Shown here one piece after another: positions 7,500-17,128 of a stretch of 37,346 nucleotides of DNA. Position 1 is the first letter of the stretch. Each line of letters opens with the position of its first letter. The stretch is from positions 1 to 37,346 of the forward strand of contig CAJTSP010000008.1 of NCBI GenBank assembly GCA_910578965.1, in the 5' to 3' direction. This stretch comes from an uncultured Oscillospiraceae bacterium. GTDB taxonomy: Bacteria > Bacillota > Clostridia > Oscillospirales > Ruminococcaceae. The notes under the pieces were generated by a model. The model was not told the DNA's origin. It did not search any database and saw only the letters and a list, made by a program, of their open reading frames with translations. The position numbers and the translations under genes were made by a program.

Positions 7500-7871
7500 A
7501 TGGACATTATCCTTCAGATCGGGGTTGTCTTTGCGGTCTGCCTTGCAGGCGAGCTTGTTTCGGCGCTGCTTCCCTTTGCCTTCCCGGCCAGCGTTATCGC
7601 GATGCTGCTGCTGCTCCTGCTGCTGGCGGCAAAGGTGGTGCGGCCGGACCGGCTGGGCCAGGTTTCCGGCTTTTTGCTGGACAATATGCCCTTGTTTTTT
7701 ATCCCGGCCTGCGTGGGCATCCTCAAATATCTCGACGCACTGCTGGAAAACCTGCTGCCGATCCTTTTTATCTGCATCGGCACCACCCCGCTGGTTTTTT
7801 TCATTACCGGGCATACGGTGCAGCTTGCGATCCGCTGGATGGATAAAAAGGAGGGCAGAAAGGATGCTTGA
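7500..7871 (+). CDS. lrgA: LrgA/CidA-family holin-like membrane protein
   Basis: A 123-residue protein with four predicted membrane segments (MDIILQIGVVFAVCLAGEL, FPASVIAMLLLLLLLAAKV, FLLDNMPLFFIPACVGI, and LLPILFICIGTTPLVFFITG). The PASVIAML-DNMPLFFIPACVG pattern is diagnostic of the LrgA/CidA family. Members act with LrgB at the membrane, and have been linked to murein hydrolase control and to pyruvate or small-acid uptake and overflow metabolism. AAAGAGG lies 7 nt before ATG. The reading frame overlaps the lrgB start by 8 bp, which suggests translational coupling. LrgA and CidA cannot be separated reliably by sequence alone. Confidence 0.88.
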   Translation: MDIILQIGVVFAVCLAGELVSALLPFAFPASVIAMLLLLLLLAAKVVRPDRLGQVSGFLLDNMPLFFIPACVGILKYLDALLENLLPILFICIGTTPLVFFITGHTVQLAIRWMDKKEGRKDA

Positions 7872-8544
7872 AATGATTGCTTCCTCGCCCCTTTTTGGGC
7901 TGTGCCTTACCATCTTTGCGTTTTTGGCCGGGCGCTGGGTGCAGGGCAAAACCGGCTGGATGCTGGCCCACCCGCTGCCTATCGCCACCCTGCTGTGCAT
8001 TGCGGCGCTGGTGCTGCTGGGCATCCCGTACGAGCAGTACGCCAAGGGCGGGGACATAATCAATATGATGCTCGGCCCGGTCACCGCGCTGCTGGCGCTG
8101 GGTATTTACAACCAGCGCCAGGTGCTGGGACGCTATTTTGTGCCGGTGCTGCTGGGCTGCACGGTGGGGAGCCTCAGCAGCATTTTCAGCGTGCTGGGGC
8201 TCTGCCGGGCATTTGGGCTGGACGCAGCCCTTGCAGCTTCGCTGATGCCCAAAAGCTGCACTACCCCTATTGCCATCAGCATTGCCGAGAGCAAAGGCGG
8301 TATTGCCGCCATTGCAGCGGCAGCCGTGTTTTTTGCAGGCAATACTGGCGCTATCTGCGCGCCGCTCTTTGCCAGGTGGCTGCGTGTCCAAAACCCGGTG
8401 GCACAGGGCGTTGCCACCGGGGCCTGCAGCCACGCGCTGGGCACCAGCAAGGCTCGTGAGATGGGCGAAATACAGGGCGCGATGAGCAGCATTGCCATTG
8501 GGGTCTGCGGGCTGATCTCGGTTGTTATTACCTTGTTTTTGTAA
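7864..8544 (+). CDS. lrgB: LrgB/CidB-family membrane protein
   Basis: A 226-residue, strongly hydrophobic protein matching LrgB: MLGPVTALLALGIYNQR in the middle, then SLMPKSCTTPIAISIAE and GACSHALGTSKAREMG, the last two being conserved across the family. Typical length is about 230. The ATG at 7864 lies inside the 3' end of lrgA and is preceded by AGAAAGG. An in-frame extension upstream overlaps lrgA entirely and has no ribosome site, so it is not used. LrgA-LrgB pairs form a membrane system tied to overflow metabolism and cell lysis control. No LytSR two-component system is adjacent; the dyad over the lrgA promoter suggests a different regulator. Confidence 0.92.
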   Translation: MLEMIASSPLFGLCLTIFAFLAGRWVQGKTGWMLAHPLPIATLLCIAALVLLGIPYEQYAKGGDIINMMLGPVTALLALGIYNQRQVLGRYFVPVLLGCTVGSLSSIFSVLGLCRAFGLDAALAASLMPKSCTTPIAISIAESKGGIAAIAAAAVFFAGNTGAICAPLFARWLRVQNPVAQGVATGACSHALGTSKAREMGEIQGAMSSIAIGVCGLISVVITLFL

Positions 8545-8574
8545 GGCCCGGCACCTTGTAACGGGCAGGCACAG

Positions 8575-8618
8575 AAAAAAGGGGGCGCTATCCCAAGCGG
8601 GGAAGCGCCCCCTTTTTT
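8575..8618. terminator. Bidirectional terminator between lrgB and rnpB
   Basis: AAAAAAGGGGGCGCT (8575-8589) and AGCGCCCCCTTTTTT (8604-8618) form a stem flanked by A6 and T6. It therefore works for both the plus-strand lrgB transcript and the minus-strand RNase P RNA converging on it. Confidence 0.9.
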
Positions 8619-8625
8619 GCCTAAA

Positions 8626-8975
8626 AACGACCGGACCGTAAGCCGGGTTCTGTATTAAACGGCGATCTATCTTGGCCGTGCGTCGCCGCACGGCTCATGC
8701 CACCTCCGGGGCGCGCGGGGCTGCGCATCCTGCCCCATACGGGTGTTGCTTCTGGTAGGGTTTACATAGCCGCAAAGTTGCCAGTGCGCTGGTGAGCTCT
8801 TACCTCGCCTTTCCATCCTTGCCTGCATTGCTGCGGGCGGTTTCTTTCTGTTGCACTGTCCCTAGGGTCGCCCCCGGCTGCCGTTAGCAGTTACCATGCC
8901 CCTGTGAAGCCCGGACTTTCCTCAGGGCGGGCACTTTCAAAAAAGGCCGCCCCGCCGCCGTATGTTCCGCTCGTT
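8626..8975 (-). ncRNA. rnpB: RNase P RNA
   Basis: Read on the minus strand, the universally conserved elements appear in order: GAGGAAAGTCCGGGCTTCAC near the 5' end (complement of about 8906-8925), a GGTAACTGCTAACGGC-type segment, and ACAGAACCCGGCTTACGGTC near the 3' end (complement of about 8635-8654). The 5' end ACGA-GCGGA pairs with TCCGG-TCGT at the 3' end to form P1, which sets the limits at about 8626 and 8975, roughly 350 nt. This is the catalytic RNA that trims tRNA 5' leaders. Its promoter lies at 8982-9010 and it ends in the terminator shared with lrgB. I did not fold every helix; the limits are good to a few bases. Confidence 0.95.
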
Positions 8976-8981
8976 TTTGGC

Positions 8982-9010
8982 ATTATAGCACGCCCGCCGC
9001 CCTTGTGCAA
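8982..9010 (-). promoter_or_regulatory. Promoter of rnpB
   Basis: On the minus strand, TTGCAC (complement of 9005-9010), a 17-bp spacer and TATAAT (complement of 8982-8987). The start point should fall at about 8975, matching the P1 5' end. Confidence 0.85.
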
Positions 9011-9069
9011 GCGGCGGCGGGTAAAATGTGCCCGGCAGGCAAACACATCCGCAGGCCGCGCAAAAACTC

Positions 9070-9098
9070 TTGCAATCTGCTGCGCGGCGTTTTATACT
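9070..9098 (+). promoter_or_regulatory. Promoter of the glutamate dehydrogenase gene
   Basis: TTGCAA (9070-9075), a 17-bp spacer and TATACT (9093-9098). This leaves an untranslated leader of about 120 nt before ATG 9225. It diverges from the rnpB promoter, 60 bp away. Confidence 0.75.
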
Positions 9099-9224
9099 GG
9101 TTGGGTAGCAGTTTGCTGCCCGCGGGGCCTGTGTTCCGGCAAAGGACAAAACCGGCCTTTTGCACAGCCCACGGCAGGCGCAAAAGCGGTGGTTTTTACT
9201 AAACAAGAAGGGGAAGGGATAGCA

Positions 9225-10574
<1,350 letters not shown>

Positions 10575-10602
10575 GGCCCCGTGCCCATAGCCCGGCACAG
10601 CC

Positions 10603-10622
10603 GGCCCAGGCGGGCCTTTTGC
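10603..10622 (+). terminator. Small hairpin terminator after gdhA
   Basis: GGCCC and GGGCC form a 5-bp stem with a 4-nt loop followed by TTTTGCC, 29 bp after the gdhA stop. Confidence 0.5.
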
Positions 10623-10670
10623 CCCCCTGCCGGGGCAAAGCCCAAAAAGTCTCAAGCAAGACCGATCAAC

Positions 10671-10716
10671 AGCGGCGGCCCGGAACAGCATCCGGGCCGC
10701 CGCTGCCGGCTTTTGC
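10671..10716 (+). terminator. Second hairpin downstream of gdhA
   Basis: A perfect 14-bp GC stem (10671-10684 with 10691-10704), loop ACAGCA, followed by GCCGGCTTTTGC. A third stem (10747-10757 with 10769-10779, 11 bp) follows. The 10575-10961 stretch otherwise holds no gene I can support. Confidence 0.6.
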
Positions 10717-10961
10717 GGGCCGGCCGGATATATGGGTGGACTGTGGCGGCCAATGCCCGCAGTGTCCCGGCATTGGCCGGCGGGAAAAAACAGCCCGGCA
10801 AGCCCGGCGTTATCCCAAAGGCGGTGTCAAAAGAGGCTTTTGCCCCTCCGGCTGCCTGGGGCTGCCTGCCAGCAGTTTCCAGCCGTTTTTTGTATTTTTC
10901 ACAGTTTTTTCATTGACTTTGTTTCCGGCAGCGTTTAGCGTAATAGCGGGCAGGCCCGGAT

Positions 10962-10990
10962 TTGCAAGCGGCGGCTTTTTGTGGTATAAT
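10962..10990 (+). promoter_or_regulatory. Promoter of the RluA-family gene
   Basis: TTGCAA (10962-10967), a 17-bp spacer and a perfect TATAAT (10985-10990). The predicted start near 10997 leaves a short leader with GGGGGAG before the GTG at 11021. Confidence 0.85.
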
Positions 10991-11020
10991 GACCAATATC
11001 GTATAAGGGGGAGTGCGGGC

Positions 11021-11947
11021 GTGTGGCTGCACTTTACCGTGCCGGAGAGGTGTGACGGCTGGCGGCTGCGGGATGTCCTGCGGCGGCTGGAGATTTCCGG
11101 CCGACTCTCGCGGGCGGTCAAGCGCGGGCCTGGCTTTTTTTTGGACGGTACGCCGGCGCATACCGACATAGCCTGCCGCGCAGGCCAGACGCTGGCTTTT
11201 TGCCTGCCGGACGAGCCGCCCACCTCGGTGCTTCCCCAGCCGCTGCCCCTTACGGTCTGTTACGAAGACGAGCACGCCGCCGTGCTGTACAAGCCGGCCG
11301 GCATGGCGGTGCATCCCACCAGGGGGTATCCTGACGGCACGCTTGCCAACGCCTGGCTGGGCTGCTTGCAAAGCCGGGGGCAGGCGGGGGTTTTCCGGCC
11401 GGTTACCCGGCTGGACTGCGGCACCAGCGGCCTTGTGCTCTGCGCCAAAAATGCCTTTTCCGCGCCGCTGCTGGCAAAAACCGCCCAGAAGGGCTATCTT
11501 GCCCTTTGCGAAGGCGAGCCGGATGCGCCCTGCGGGGTGGTCGACGCGCCTATTGGCCTGGCCGAGGGAAGCACGGTGGTGCGGCGGGTATGTGCCCAGG
11601 GCCGTCCCAGCCGCACACAGTACGCTGTGCTGGCGGCGGGCGGCGGGCTTTGCCTTGTGGGGATCCGGCTGCTTACCGGGCGCACCCATCAGATCCGGGT
11701 GCATTTTGCCTTTTTGGGCTGCCCCTTGGCAGGGGACGGCCTTTATGGCGGCAGCCGCCTGCGGATTGCCCGGCAGGCGCTGCATTGCGCCCGGGTGAGT
11801 TTCATCAGCCCGAAAGACGGCCTGCTGCATACCGTACAGGCGCCCCTGCCGCCGGATATGGCCGCGCTGGCCGGGTGCATTCCGGGTGCACAGCAGGCGC
11901 TCGCAGGCTTTTGGGGGGCCGGAGGGCCGGGCGGCTCTGTGCCCTGA
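11021..11947 (+). CDS. RluA-family 23S rRNA/tRNA pseudouridine synthase
   Basis: A 308-residue pseudouridine synthase. The N-terminal about 65 residues resemble the S4 RNA-binding fold of this family. The catalytic motif RPVTRLDCGTSGLVL puts the active Asp at 132. KPAGMAVHPT and LLTGRTHQIRVHFAFLGCPL are further RluA-family signatures. It isomerises specific uridines in structured RNA in the cytoplasm. GTG 11021 is chosen because GGGGGAG lies 8-9 nt upstream and the promoter start point is only about 24 nt away; a much longer in-frame extension would start upstream of the promoter. RluA, RluC and RluD sub-types cannot be separated here. No RNA target is suggested by the neighbours. Confidence 0.92.
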   Translation: MWLHFTVPERCDGWRLRDVLRRLEISGRLSRAVKRGPGFFLDGTPAHTDIACRAGQTLAFCLPDEPPTSVLPQPLPLTVCYEDEHAAVLYKPAGMAVHPTRGYPDGTLANAWLGCLQSRGQAGVFRPVTRLDCGTSGLVLCAKNAFSAPLLAKTAQKGYLALCEGEPDAPCGVVDAPIGLAEGSTVVRRVCAQGRPSRTQYAVLAAGGGLCLVGIRLLTGRTHQIRVHFAFLGCPLAGDGLYGGSRLRIARQALHCARVSFISPKDGLLHTVQAPLPPDMAALAGCIPGAQQALAGFWGAGGPGGSVP

Positions 11948-12109
11948 CAGCCCTCGTGCGGGCCCCCCTCGAAACAAGGCCGCGCCTCTTGCCGCCGGGC
12001 TTTGGGGCCCTGCGCAAATGGGGCGGCAGGCTCCAAAGGATCAGGGAAAATTTCAAAACGAAGATGCACGCTTTGCTTTGCAGCTACCTTACGGAGGGAG
12101 GGCTCCGCT

Positions 12110-13954
12110 ATGCCACAACAGAAAAAACAGCCGGTACGCCGGCTGCCCGCGCCGCGCAGGGCAGGCAGCGCGGGCTGGCGTTTTGCGTTTTGGCGGCGCC
12201 GGGCCTCGGGGGCTCTTGCCTGCGCCTGGGTGCGGGCCTCGCTGCGGGTACGCCGGGGCCTGGGCAGGCTGTGGGCCAGGCTGAAGCTCCGGCCCGAATC
12301 GGGCCGGCTTGGCGATTTCCTCTACTCGGTGGGATTTGCCAGCGAGTACTTTACCCTGCGCGGCCTGCGTACTGCGCGGGCTGCCGGGGCTGTTGCCGTC
12401 TGGCATCTGCGCAATATCCTGGGTGTGGTGTGGCACTTTGTGGGCGGCATGCTCGGCACGGTATGGACAGATATTACCCAGCCCTTTGTGCGTATCGGCA
12501 TCGGGCTGCATAACCTGCGCACCTTTGTACGCCAGCAGCGCCGGCTGGTGGGCGGGGGGCGTGCCGTGGGCGGCGGCGTGGCCTACTTTTTCCGCGGCAT
12601 ACGCCGGTATTTCCCGCTGGTGGGGCGCATGGTCACCTATGTCCTGCCGGTGCTGGCGTTGGGCGTCTTTTGGTACACGGTAAAAACCGTGCTGGCTTAT
12701 AACTATGTGCTGGCTGTTTCGGTGGACGGGAGCCTTGTGGGCTATGTGGACAGCGAGACCGTTTTTGACAGCGCCCGCAACGCCGTGGCCGAGCGGGTGG
12801 AGACGGCCGGCAGCGAGCATGAGCAATGGTCGGTAAACCCCAGCTATACCCTCGCCATCTCGGACTTTACGATGGATCAGAACGCCATGGCGGACGCCAT
12901 TTTGCGCTCCTCCAGCGACCAGATCATTGAGGCCTCGGCCATGTACGTGGACGGCGAGCTGCGGGCCATTACCACCGAGGGCGGCCGCCTGCGCGAAGAC
13001 CTGGACGGTATCCTGGAGCCTTACCGCGACCACGAAAACCCCGACCAGCGGGTAGAATTTGTACAGGACGTCGAGCTGGTGGACGGCGTGTTCTTTACCG
13101 ATTCGGTTACCGGGTACGCCGAGATTGATTCGCTGCTGCACGGCCAGGTGCAGGGCGAGGTATACGACCTTGTGCAGCAGGGGGATACTCCCTCCGGCAT
13201 GGCTGCCCGCAACGATTTGACCCTGGCGCAGTTCTACGAGATGAACGGCGGCGAGGCCGAGGTCAACAGCCGGATGCATCCCGGCCAGCAGTTCCTGGTT
13301 TGCCAGTCGGTGGATTTCCTCAACGTCAAAACCATTGTGCGCCGTACCTACCAGCAGGAGATCCCTTTCCAGACCAACACCACCGAATCCGGCGATTACG
13401 CCTGGGGCTCCACCCGCACGGTGCAGGAGGGGGTCAACGGCGTGGATGAGGTCACCTCCGACTTTGTTACCATCGGCGGCGTTACCACCGAGCAGGAGAT
13501 CAGCCGCGTTACCCTTTCGGCCCCGGTCACCCGCGAGATCGTCAAGGGCACCAAGCTGCCCACCGGCGCGGTAGTGGCCACCGCTACCGGTAGCTGGATG
13601 TGGCCGGTACCGCAGTACCGGTATGTCAGCCGCTGGATGAGCAGCTATCATAAGGGCGCGGACATCTGCGCGCCCTATGGCTCGGCCATCCTTGCGTCGG
13701 ACAACGGCTTGGTGGTTACCGCGGGCTACCATTACAGCTATGGCAACTATATCGTCATCAACCACGGCAACGGCTGGACTACCCTCTACGCCCACGCCTC
13801 GGCGCTGCATGTCGGCGTTGGCCAGTATGTGCAGCAGGGCCAGGTCATTGCCTCGGTGGGCTCCACCGGCAACTCGTCCGGCAACCACTGCCATTTTGAG
13901 ATGTACAACGGCGGCGTGCGGGTGAGCGCCTATAACTTCTTCGGCGGCATGTAG
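12110..13954 (+). CDS. Membrane-anchored LysM-G5-M23 peptidoglycan endopeptidase
   Basis: A 614-residue cell-wall protein. The first about 165 residues are Arg-rich and partly amphipathic; a membrane anchor lies at about 174-192 (VTYVLPVLALGVFWYTV). A LysM motif spans about 351-398 (YDLVQQGDTPSGMAARNDLT). A G5 domain spans about 405-480. A C-terminal M23 (lysostaphin/LytM-like) metallopeptidase spans about 510-600, with zinc ligands His514 and Asp518 in HKGADICAP and His595 in GNHCHFEM, plus His562 in TTLYAHASA. It should cut peptide crosslinks outside the membrane. GGAGGG precedes ATG 12110. Its long basic N-terminal part before the anchor is unusual. The 162-bp gap upstream shows no clear promoter, so read-through from the RluA gene is possible. 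Confidence 0.92.
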   Translation: MPQQKKQPVRRLPAPRRAGSAGWRFAFWRRRASGALACAWVRASLRVRRGLGRLWARLKLRPESGRLGDFLYSVGFASEYFTLRGLRTARAAGAVAVWHLRNILGVVWHFVGGMLGTVWTDITQPFVRIGIGLHNLRTFVRQQRRLVGGGRAVGGGVAYFFRGIRRYFPLVGRMVTYVLPVLALGVFWYTVKTVLAYNYVLAVSVDGSLVGYVDSETVFDSARNAVAERVETAGSEHEQWSVNPSYTLAISDFTMDQNAMADAILRSSSDQIIEASAMYVDGELRAITTEGGRLREDLDGILEPYRDHENPDQRVEFVQDVELVDGVFFTDSVTGYAEIDSLLHGQVQGEVYDLVQQGDTPSGMAARNDLTLAQFYEMNGGEAEVNSRMHPGQQFLVCQSVDFLNVKTIVRRTYQQEIPFQTNTTESGDYAWGSTRTVQEGVNGVDEVTSDFVTIGGVTTEQEISRVTLSAPVTREIVKGTKLPTGAVVATATGSWMWPVPQYRYVSRWMSSYHKGADICAPYGSAILASDNGLVVTAGYHYSYGNYIVINHGNGWTTLYAHASALHVGVGQYVQQGQVIASVGSTGNSSGNHCHFEMYNGGVRVSAYNFFGGM

Positions 13955-13965
13955 CCTTGCTTTGC

Positions 13966-14013
13966 GCCCGCCGCAGGCCCTGTTGGGCAGGCCTGCGGCG
14001 GGCACGTCTTTTT
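13966..14013 (+). terminator. Terminator after the M23 peptidase gene
   Basis: A perfect 14-bp stem (13966-13979 with 13990-14003), 10-nt loop, followed by ACGTCTTTTT. It begins 11 bp after the stop codon. Confidence 0.88.
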
Positions 14014-14083
14014 ATGCTTTTGCCATATTTTATCCTGCGGGTGGGACATATTCGCCGCAAAGCAACAAATAATAAGTTTGCGC

Positions 14084-14112
14084 TTTTCAACCCGGCCGTT
14101 TGGGTGTATAAT
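14084..14112 (+). promoter_or_regulatory. Promoter of murA
   Basis: A perfect TATAAT (14107-14112) with TG two bases before it (TGTATAAT), and a weaker -35, TTTTCA (14084-14089), at 17-bp spacing. The predicted leader is about 150 nt and contains two stable hairpins: GCCCGCC/GGCGGGC (14122-14128, 14145-14151) and GCCGGCACA/TGTGCCGGC (14154-14162, 14170-14178). Confidence 0.65.
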
Positions 14113-14269
14113 AAAACAGTTGCCCGCCCATGTATTTTGGGCTTGGCGGGCATGCCGGCACAGCGCTCTTGTGCCGGCCGAGGAGGAAGGCGCCCTGCAG
14201 AGAAGCCCCTGCCCGCAAAGGAGGGGGGCTGCATTTCTCGAACGGCCGCTTAAAGGAGAGGGACGGACC

Positions 14270-15553
14270 TTGGAAAAATTTGTAATCAACGGCGGCAGGC
14301 CGCTTGTGGGGGAGGTAACCATCAGCGGCGCAAAAAATGCCGCGGTTGCCATCCTGCCTGCCACCATCCTGGCAGGCGGCAGGTGTGTCATCGAAAACCT
14401 GCCGGATATCAGCGACGTATTGGTTTCGCTGCAGATTTTGCAGGCGCTGGGCGCACGGGTGCGCATGCTCAACCGCAGCACCTATGAGATCGACACCAGC
14501 CGCATTACCGGCACCCAGGTGCCGGACGACCTGTCGCGTCAGATGCGGGCAAGCTATTATTTTTTGGGGGCGCTGCTGGGGCGCTGCGGCACCGCCCAGG
14601 TGGCCATGCCGGGCGGCTGCAACCTGGGTGTGCGCCCCATCGACCAGCACCTCAAAGCATTTTCGGCGCTGGGCGCGTCCTATGCGGTGGAGTATGGCCG
14701 CATCCATGTGGACGGCGGGCAGCTTGAGGGGGCGCACACCTTTTTTGATACCGTTTCGGTGGGGGCCACCATGAACGCGATGCTCAGCGCGGTGCTGGCC
14801 AAGGGGCAGACCGTGCTCGAAAATGTTGCCAAAGAGCCGCACATCGTAGACCTGGCCAACTTTCTCAACATGATGGGGGCGGACGTACGGGGCGCCGGCA
14901 CCGATGTCATCAAGATCCGCGGGGTAGCCTCGCTGCATGGCTGCAGCTATTCCATTATCCCGGACCAGATCGAGGCCGGCAGCTTTATGGTGGCCGCAGC
15001 GATTACCGGGGGCAATGTGCTGATAAAAAACATCATCCCCAAGCACCTGGAACCGATCAGTGCTAAGCTTGAGCAGGCCGGTGCGGCAGTAGAGGAGTTT
15101 GACGAGGCGGTACGGGTCTACCGTACCGGCGACCTTACCCCCCTCAAGATCAAAACCATGCCGCATCCCGGTTTCCCTACCGATATGCAGCCCATGATGA
15201 CCGTGCTGCTGAGCCTTGCGCAGGGTACCTCCATCATTACCGAGGGCATCTGGGAAAACCGCTTCCGTTATGTGGACGAGCTAGTGCGCATGGGAGCAAA
15301 CATCCAGGTGGACGGCCAGGTAGCCGTGATCGAGGGGGTGCCGCGCTTGCAGCCCGCGCCCCTGCGTGCGCCGGACCTGCGGGCCGGGGCGGCTCTGGTA
15401 CTGGCGGCCCTGGCGGCCCATGGTATCAGCGAGATCGAGCAAATCCAGTATATTGAGCGAGGGTACGAGAATATGGCCGGTAAGCTGCAGGGCCTTGGGG
15501 CGGATATCCGGCGGGTGCAGACGGCGGCCGCCCCAATCCCGCAGGCGCTTTAA
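14270..15553 (+). CDS. murA: UDP-N-acetylglucosamine 1-carboxyvinyltransferase
   Basis: A 427-residue MurA, the standard length. It transfers enolpyruvyl from phosphoenolpyruvate to UDP-GlcNAc, the first committed step of peptidoglycan synthesis in the cytoplasm. Lys22 and Asn23 (ISGAKNAAVA) and the fosfomycin-reactive Cys117 (MPGGCNLGVRP) match the E. coli Lys22 and Cys115 positions; GFPTDMQPM carries the conserved Asp. Translation appears to begin at TTG 14270, preceded by AAAGGAGAG; no ATG nearby fits the conserved EKFVINGG N-terminus. A TTG start and a structured leader suggest translation may be held down. Clostridia often have two MurA paralogues; this could be MurA1 or MurA2. Confidence 0.96.
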   Translation: MEKFVINGGRPLVGEVTISGAKNAAVAILPATILAGGRCVIENLPDISDVLVSLQILQALGARVRMLNRSTYEIDTSRITGTQVPDDLSRQMRASYYFLGALLGRCGTAQVAMPGGCNLGVRPIDQHLKAFSALGASYAVEYGRIHVDGGQLEGAHTFFDTVSVGATMNAMLSAVLAKGQTVLENVAKEPHIVDLANFLNMMGADVRGAGTDVIKIRGVASLHGCSYSIIPDQIEAGSFMVAAAITGGNVLIKNIIPKHLEPISAKLEQAGAAVEEFDEAVRVYRTGDLTPLKIKTMPHPGFPTDMQPMMTVLLSLAQGTSIITEGIWENRFRYVDELVRMGANIQVDGQVAVIEGVPRLQPAPLRAPDLRAGAALVLAALAAHGISEIEQIQYIERGYENMAGKLQGLGADIRRVQTAAAPIPQAL

Positions 15554-15567
15554 GCAGGATGCTGCGC

Positions 15568-15599
15568 GGCCGTCCCGTTGCAGGGGCGGCCGGTTTTTT
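15568..15599 (+). terminator. Terminator after murA
   Basis: A 9-bp stem with one G-U pair (15568-15576 with 15583-15591), 6-nt loop, then GG and T6. Confidence 0.9.
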
Positions 15600-15713
15600 G
15601 TACCAGGGCCGGGCGCAAAAGGGGAGTGCTGCGGGCGAGGAAGTGTGCGTACCTGCCGCAGTCTGGAGGTCCTCACGCCAAAAGGGCGCATTTTTACAGA
15701 AAGGGGAGGCGGC

Positions 15714-16502
15714 ATGGCCTCGTTCACCACCCTCTATTCCGGCTCGTCCGGCAACTGCGGGCTTGTTTTGAGCGGCGGGGGGTATCTGCTTATTGATATG
15801 GGCAAAAGCTGCCGCACCACCCTCGGCGCGCTCAAAGGCCTTGGGCTTGCCGTAGGGGACTGCCGGGGCATCCTCATTACCCATGAGCACATCGACCATA
15901 TTGCCGGGCTTAAGGTGTTTCTGCGGCACTATAGTCCGCCGGTGTATGCCGGGGCTGCTACCCTGGACGCGCTGGAGTGCCGGGGCATCCTGCCGCCGGG
16001 GCTCGAGGCAGTGGCGCTTGAGGGCCGCACCGAGGACGTGGGCGGGTTTGGGGTCACGGCCTTTCCAACCAGCCACGATGTACCCTGCTGCGGCTTCCGC
16101 ATCCAAACGCCGGAGGGCCGGGCCATGGCCATCGCTACCGACCTTGGAACCCTCACCCCGGTGGTGCACCAACATCTTGGCGGGGCGGCGCTGGTTGCCC
16201 TGGAGGCCAATTACGACCTTTACAGCCTGCGCCATGGGCCCTATCCGTATTACTTAAAAACCCGCATCGAATCTGCGCGCGGGCATCTGTCCAACGACGA
16301 ATGCGCCGCCAAATGCCTCGAGCTGGTGCAGGAGGGCTGCAAAAGGTTTGCCCTGTGCCACCTCAGCCAGGAAAACAACACCCCTGCCCTGGCATTGGGG
16401 GCGGTGGGGCGTACCCTGGCTGCGGCGGGCATTGTGCCGGATGCCGACACGGTGGTGCAGGCGCAAAGGCGTGGTGAGACAAGCCCCTTTTTGGAGTTTT
16501 AG
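15714..16502 (+). CDS. WalJ/YycJ-like metallo-beta-lactamase-fold hydrolase
   Basis: A 262-residue MBL-fold protein. FTTLYSGSSGNCGLV at the N-terminus and the metal motif LITHEHIDHIAGL (HxHxDH) are characteristic of the YycJ/WalJ group, as are TSHDVPCCGFRI and ATDLGTLTP. The family is thought to be a nuclease-like hydrolase linked to DNA repair or cell-division coordination, and in Bacillus it sits in the walRK operon. Here it precedes rlmH, an order also common in Firmicutes near walRK; no WalRK genes are in this window. AAAGGGGAGG precedes ATG 15714. The exact substrate of this family is not settled. Confidence 0.88.
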   Translation: MASFTTLYSGSSGNCGLVLSGGGYLLIDMGKSCRTTLGALKGLGLAVGDCRGILITHEHIDHIAGLKVFLRHYSPPVYAGAATLDALECRGILPPGLEAVALEGRTEDVGGFGVTAFPTSHDVPCCGFRIQTPEGRAMAIATDLGTLTPVVHQHLGGAALVALEANYDLYSLRHGPYPYYLKTRIESARGHLSNDECAAKCLELVQEGCKRFALCHLSQENNTPALALGAVGRTLAAAGIVPDADTVVQAQRRGETSPFLEF

Positions 16503-16642
16503 GGCAAGGCTTTGGCCGCGGCCCCAAAAGGGCAGCGGCGGCATAGCCCCACGCTGCGCCGTCGCAAAGCGCCCGGCCGAAAGCAAGCCCCGCGCCGCCC
16601 CGGCGGGACAGGCGGCAGGCCGGGCGGGGGAGGGGACCCATA

Positions 16643-17128
16643 GTGCAAAACATTGAGCTTATCTGTGTTGGCAAGCTTAGCGCCGCCTTTTGCGCCGCAG
16701 GCGTGGCCGAGTACCAAAAACGCCTTACGGCTTTTTGCAATTTTCGCATTATCGAGCTGCCCGAGGCCCCCATTGCCGAAAAAACTGCCGGGGACGCCAT
16801 AATTGCCCGGGCTCTGCAAAAAGAGGGGGACGCCATCCTGGCCAGCGTTCGCAAGGGGGCGGGGCTGGTAGCCCTCTGCATTGAGGGCAAAGAGCTGTCC
16901 AGCGAGGAGCTGGCCGGCTTTATTGCCCGGCGGGCGGCTGCAGGCGCGCCGGATCTTGCCTTTGCCATTGGTTCTTCCCATGGGCTGGCCCCGGCTGTCA
17001 AGCAGGCGGCGGCAGTATGCTTTTCCATGGGCCGCATTACCCTGCCGCACCAGTTGGCCCGGCTGGTGCTCTGCGAACAGCTTTACCGTGCCTTTTCCAT
17101 CAATGCAGGCAGTAAATACCACAAATAA
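16643..17128 (+). CDS. rlmH: 23S rRNA (pseudouridine1915-N3)-methyltransferase RlmH
   Basis: A 161-residue SPOUT methyltransferase with the RlmH C-terminal signature LPHQLARLVLCEQLYRAFSI followed by YHK, and the SAM-knot segment FAIGSSHGLAP. It methylates pseudouridine 1915 in helix 69 of 23S rRNA using SAM. Length fits the family (about 155-160). GTG 16643 is the likely start, with GGGGGAGGGG upstream. The usual IGG at the SAM loop reads IGS here, a mild deviation that still keeps the knot. It follows walJ by 140 bp; no terminator lies between, so they may share a transcript. Confidence 0.94.
   Translation: MQNIELICVGKLSAAFCAAGVAEYQKRLTAFCNFRIIELPEAPIAEKTAGDAIIARALQKEGDAILASVRKGAGLVALCIEGKELSSEELAGFIARRAAAGAPDLAFAIGSSHGLAPAVKQAAAVCFSMGRITLPHQLARLVLCEQLYRAFSINAGSKYHK

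Noticed and set aside
16967..16992. RlmH SAM loop reads IGSSHG instead of IGGxxG as a sign of inactivity
   Set aside because: All other signatures are intact and only one glycine differs; I consider it normal family variation.
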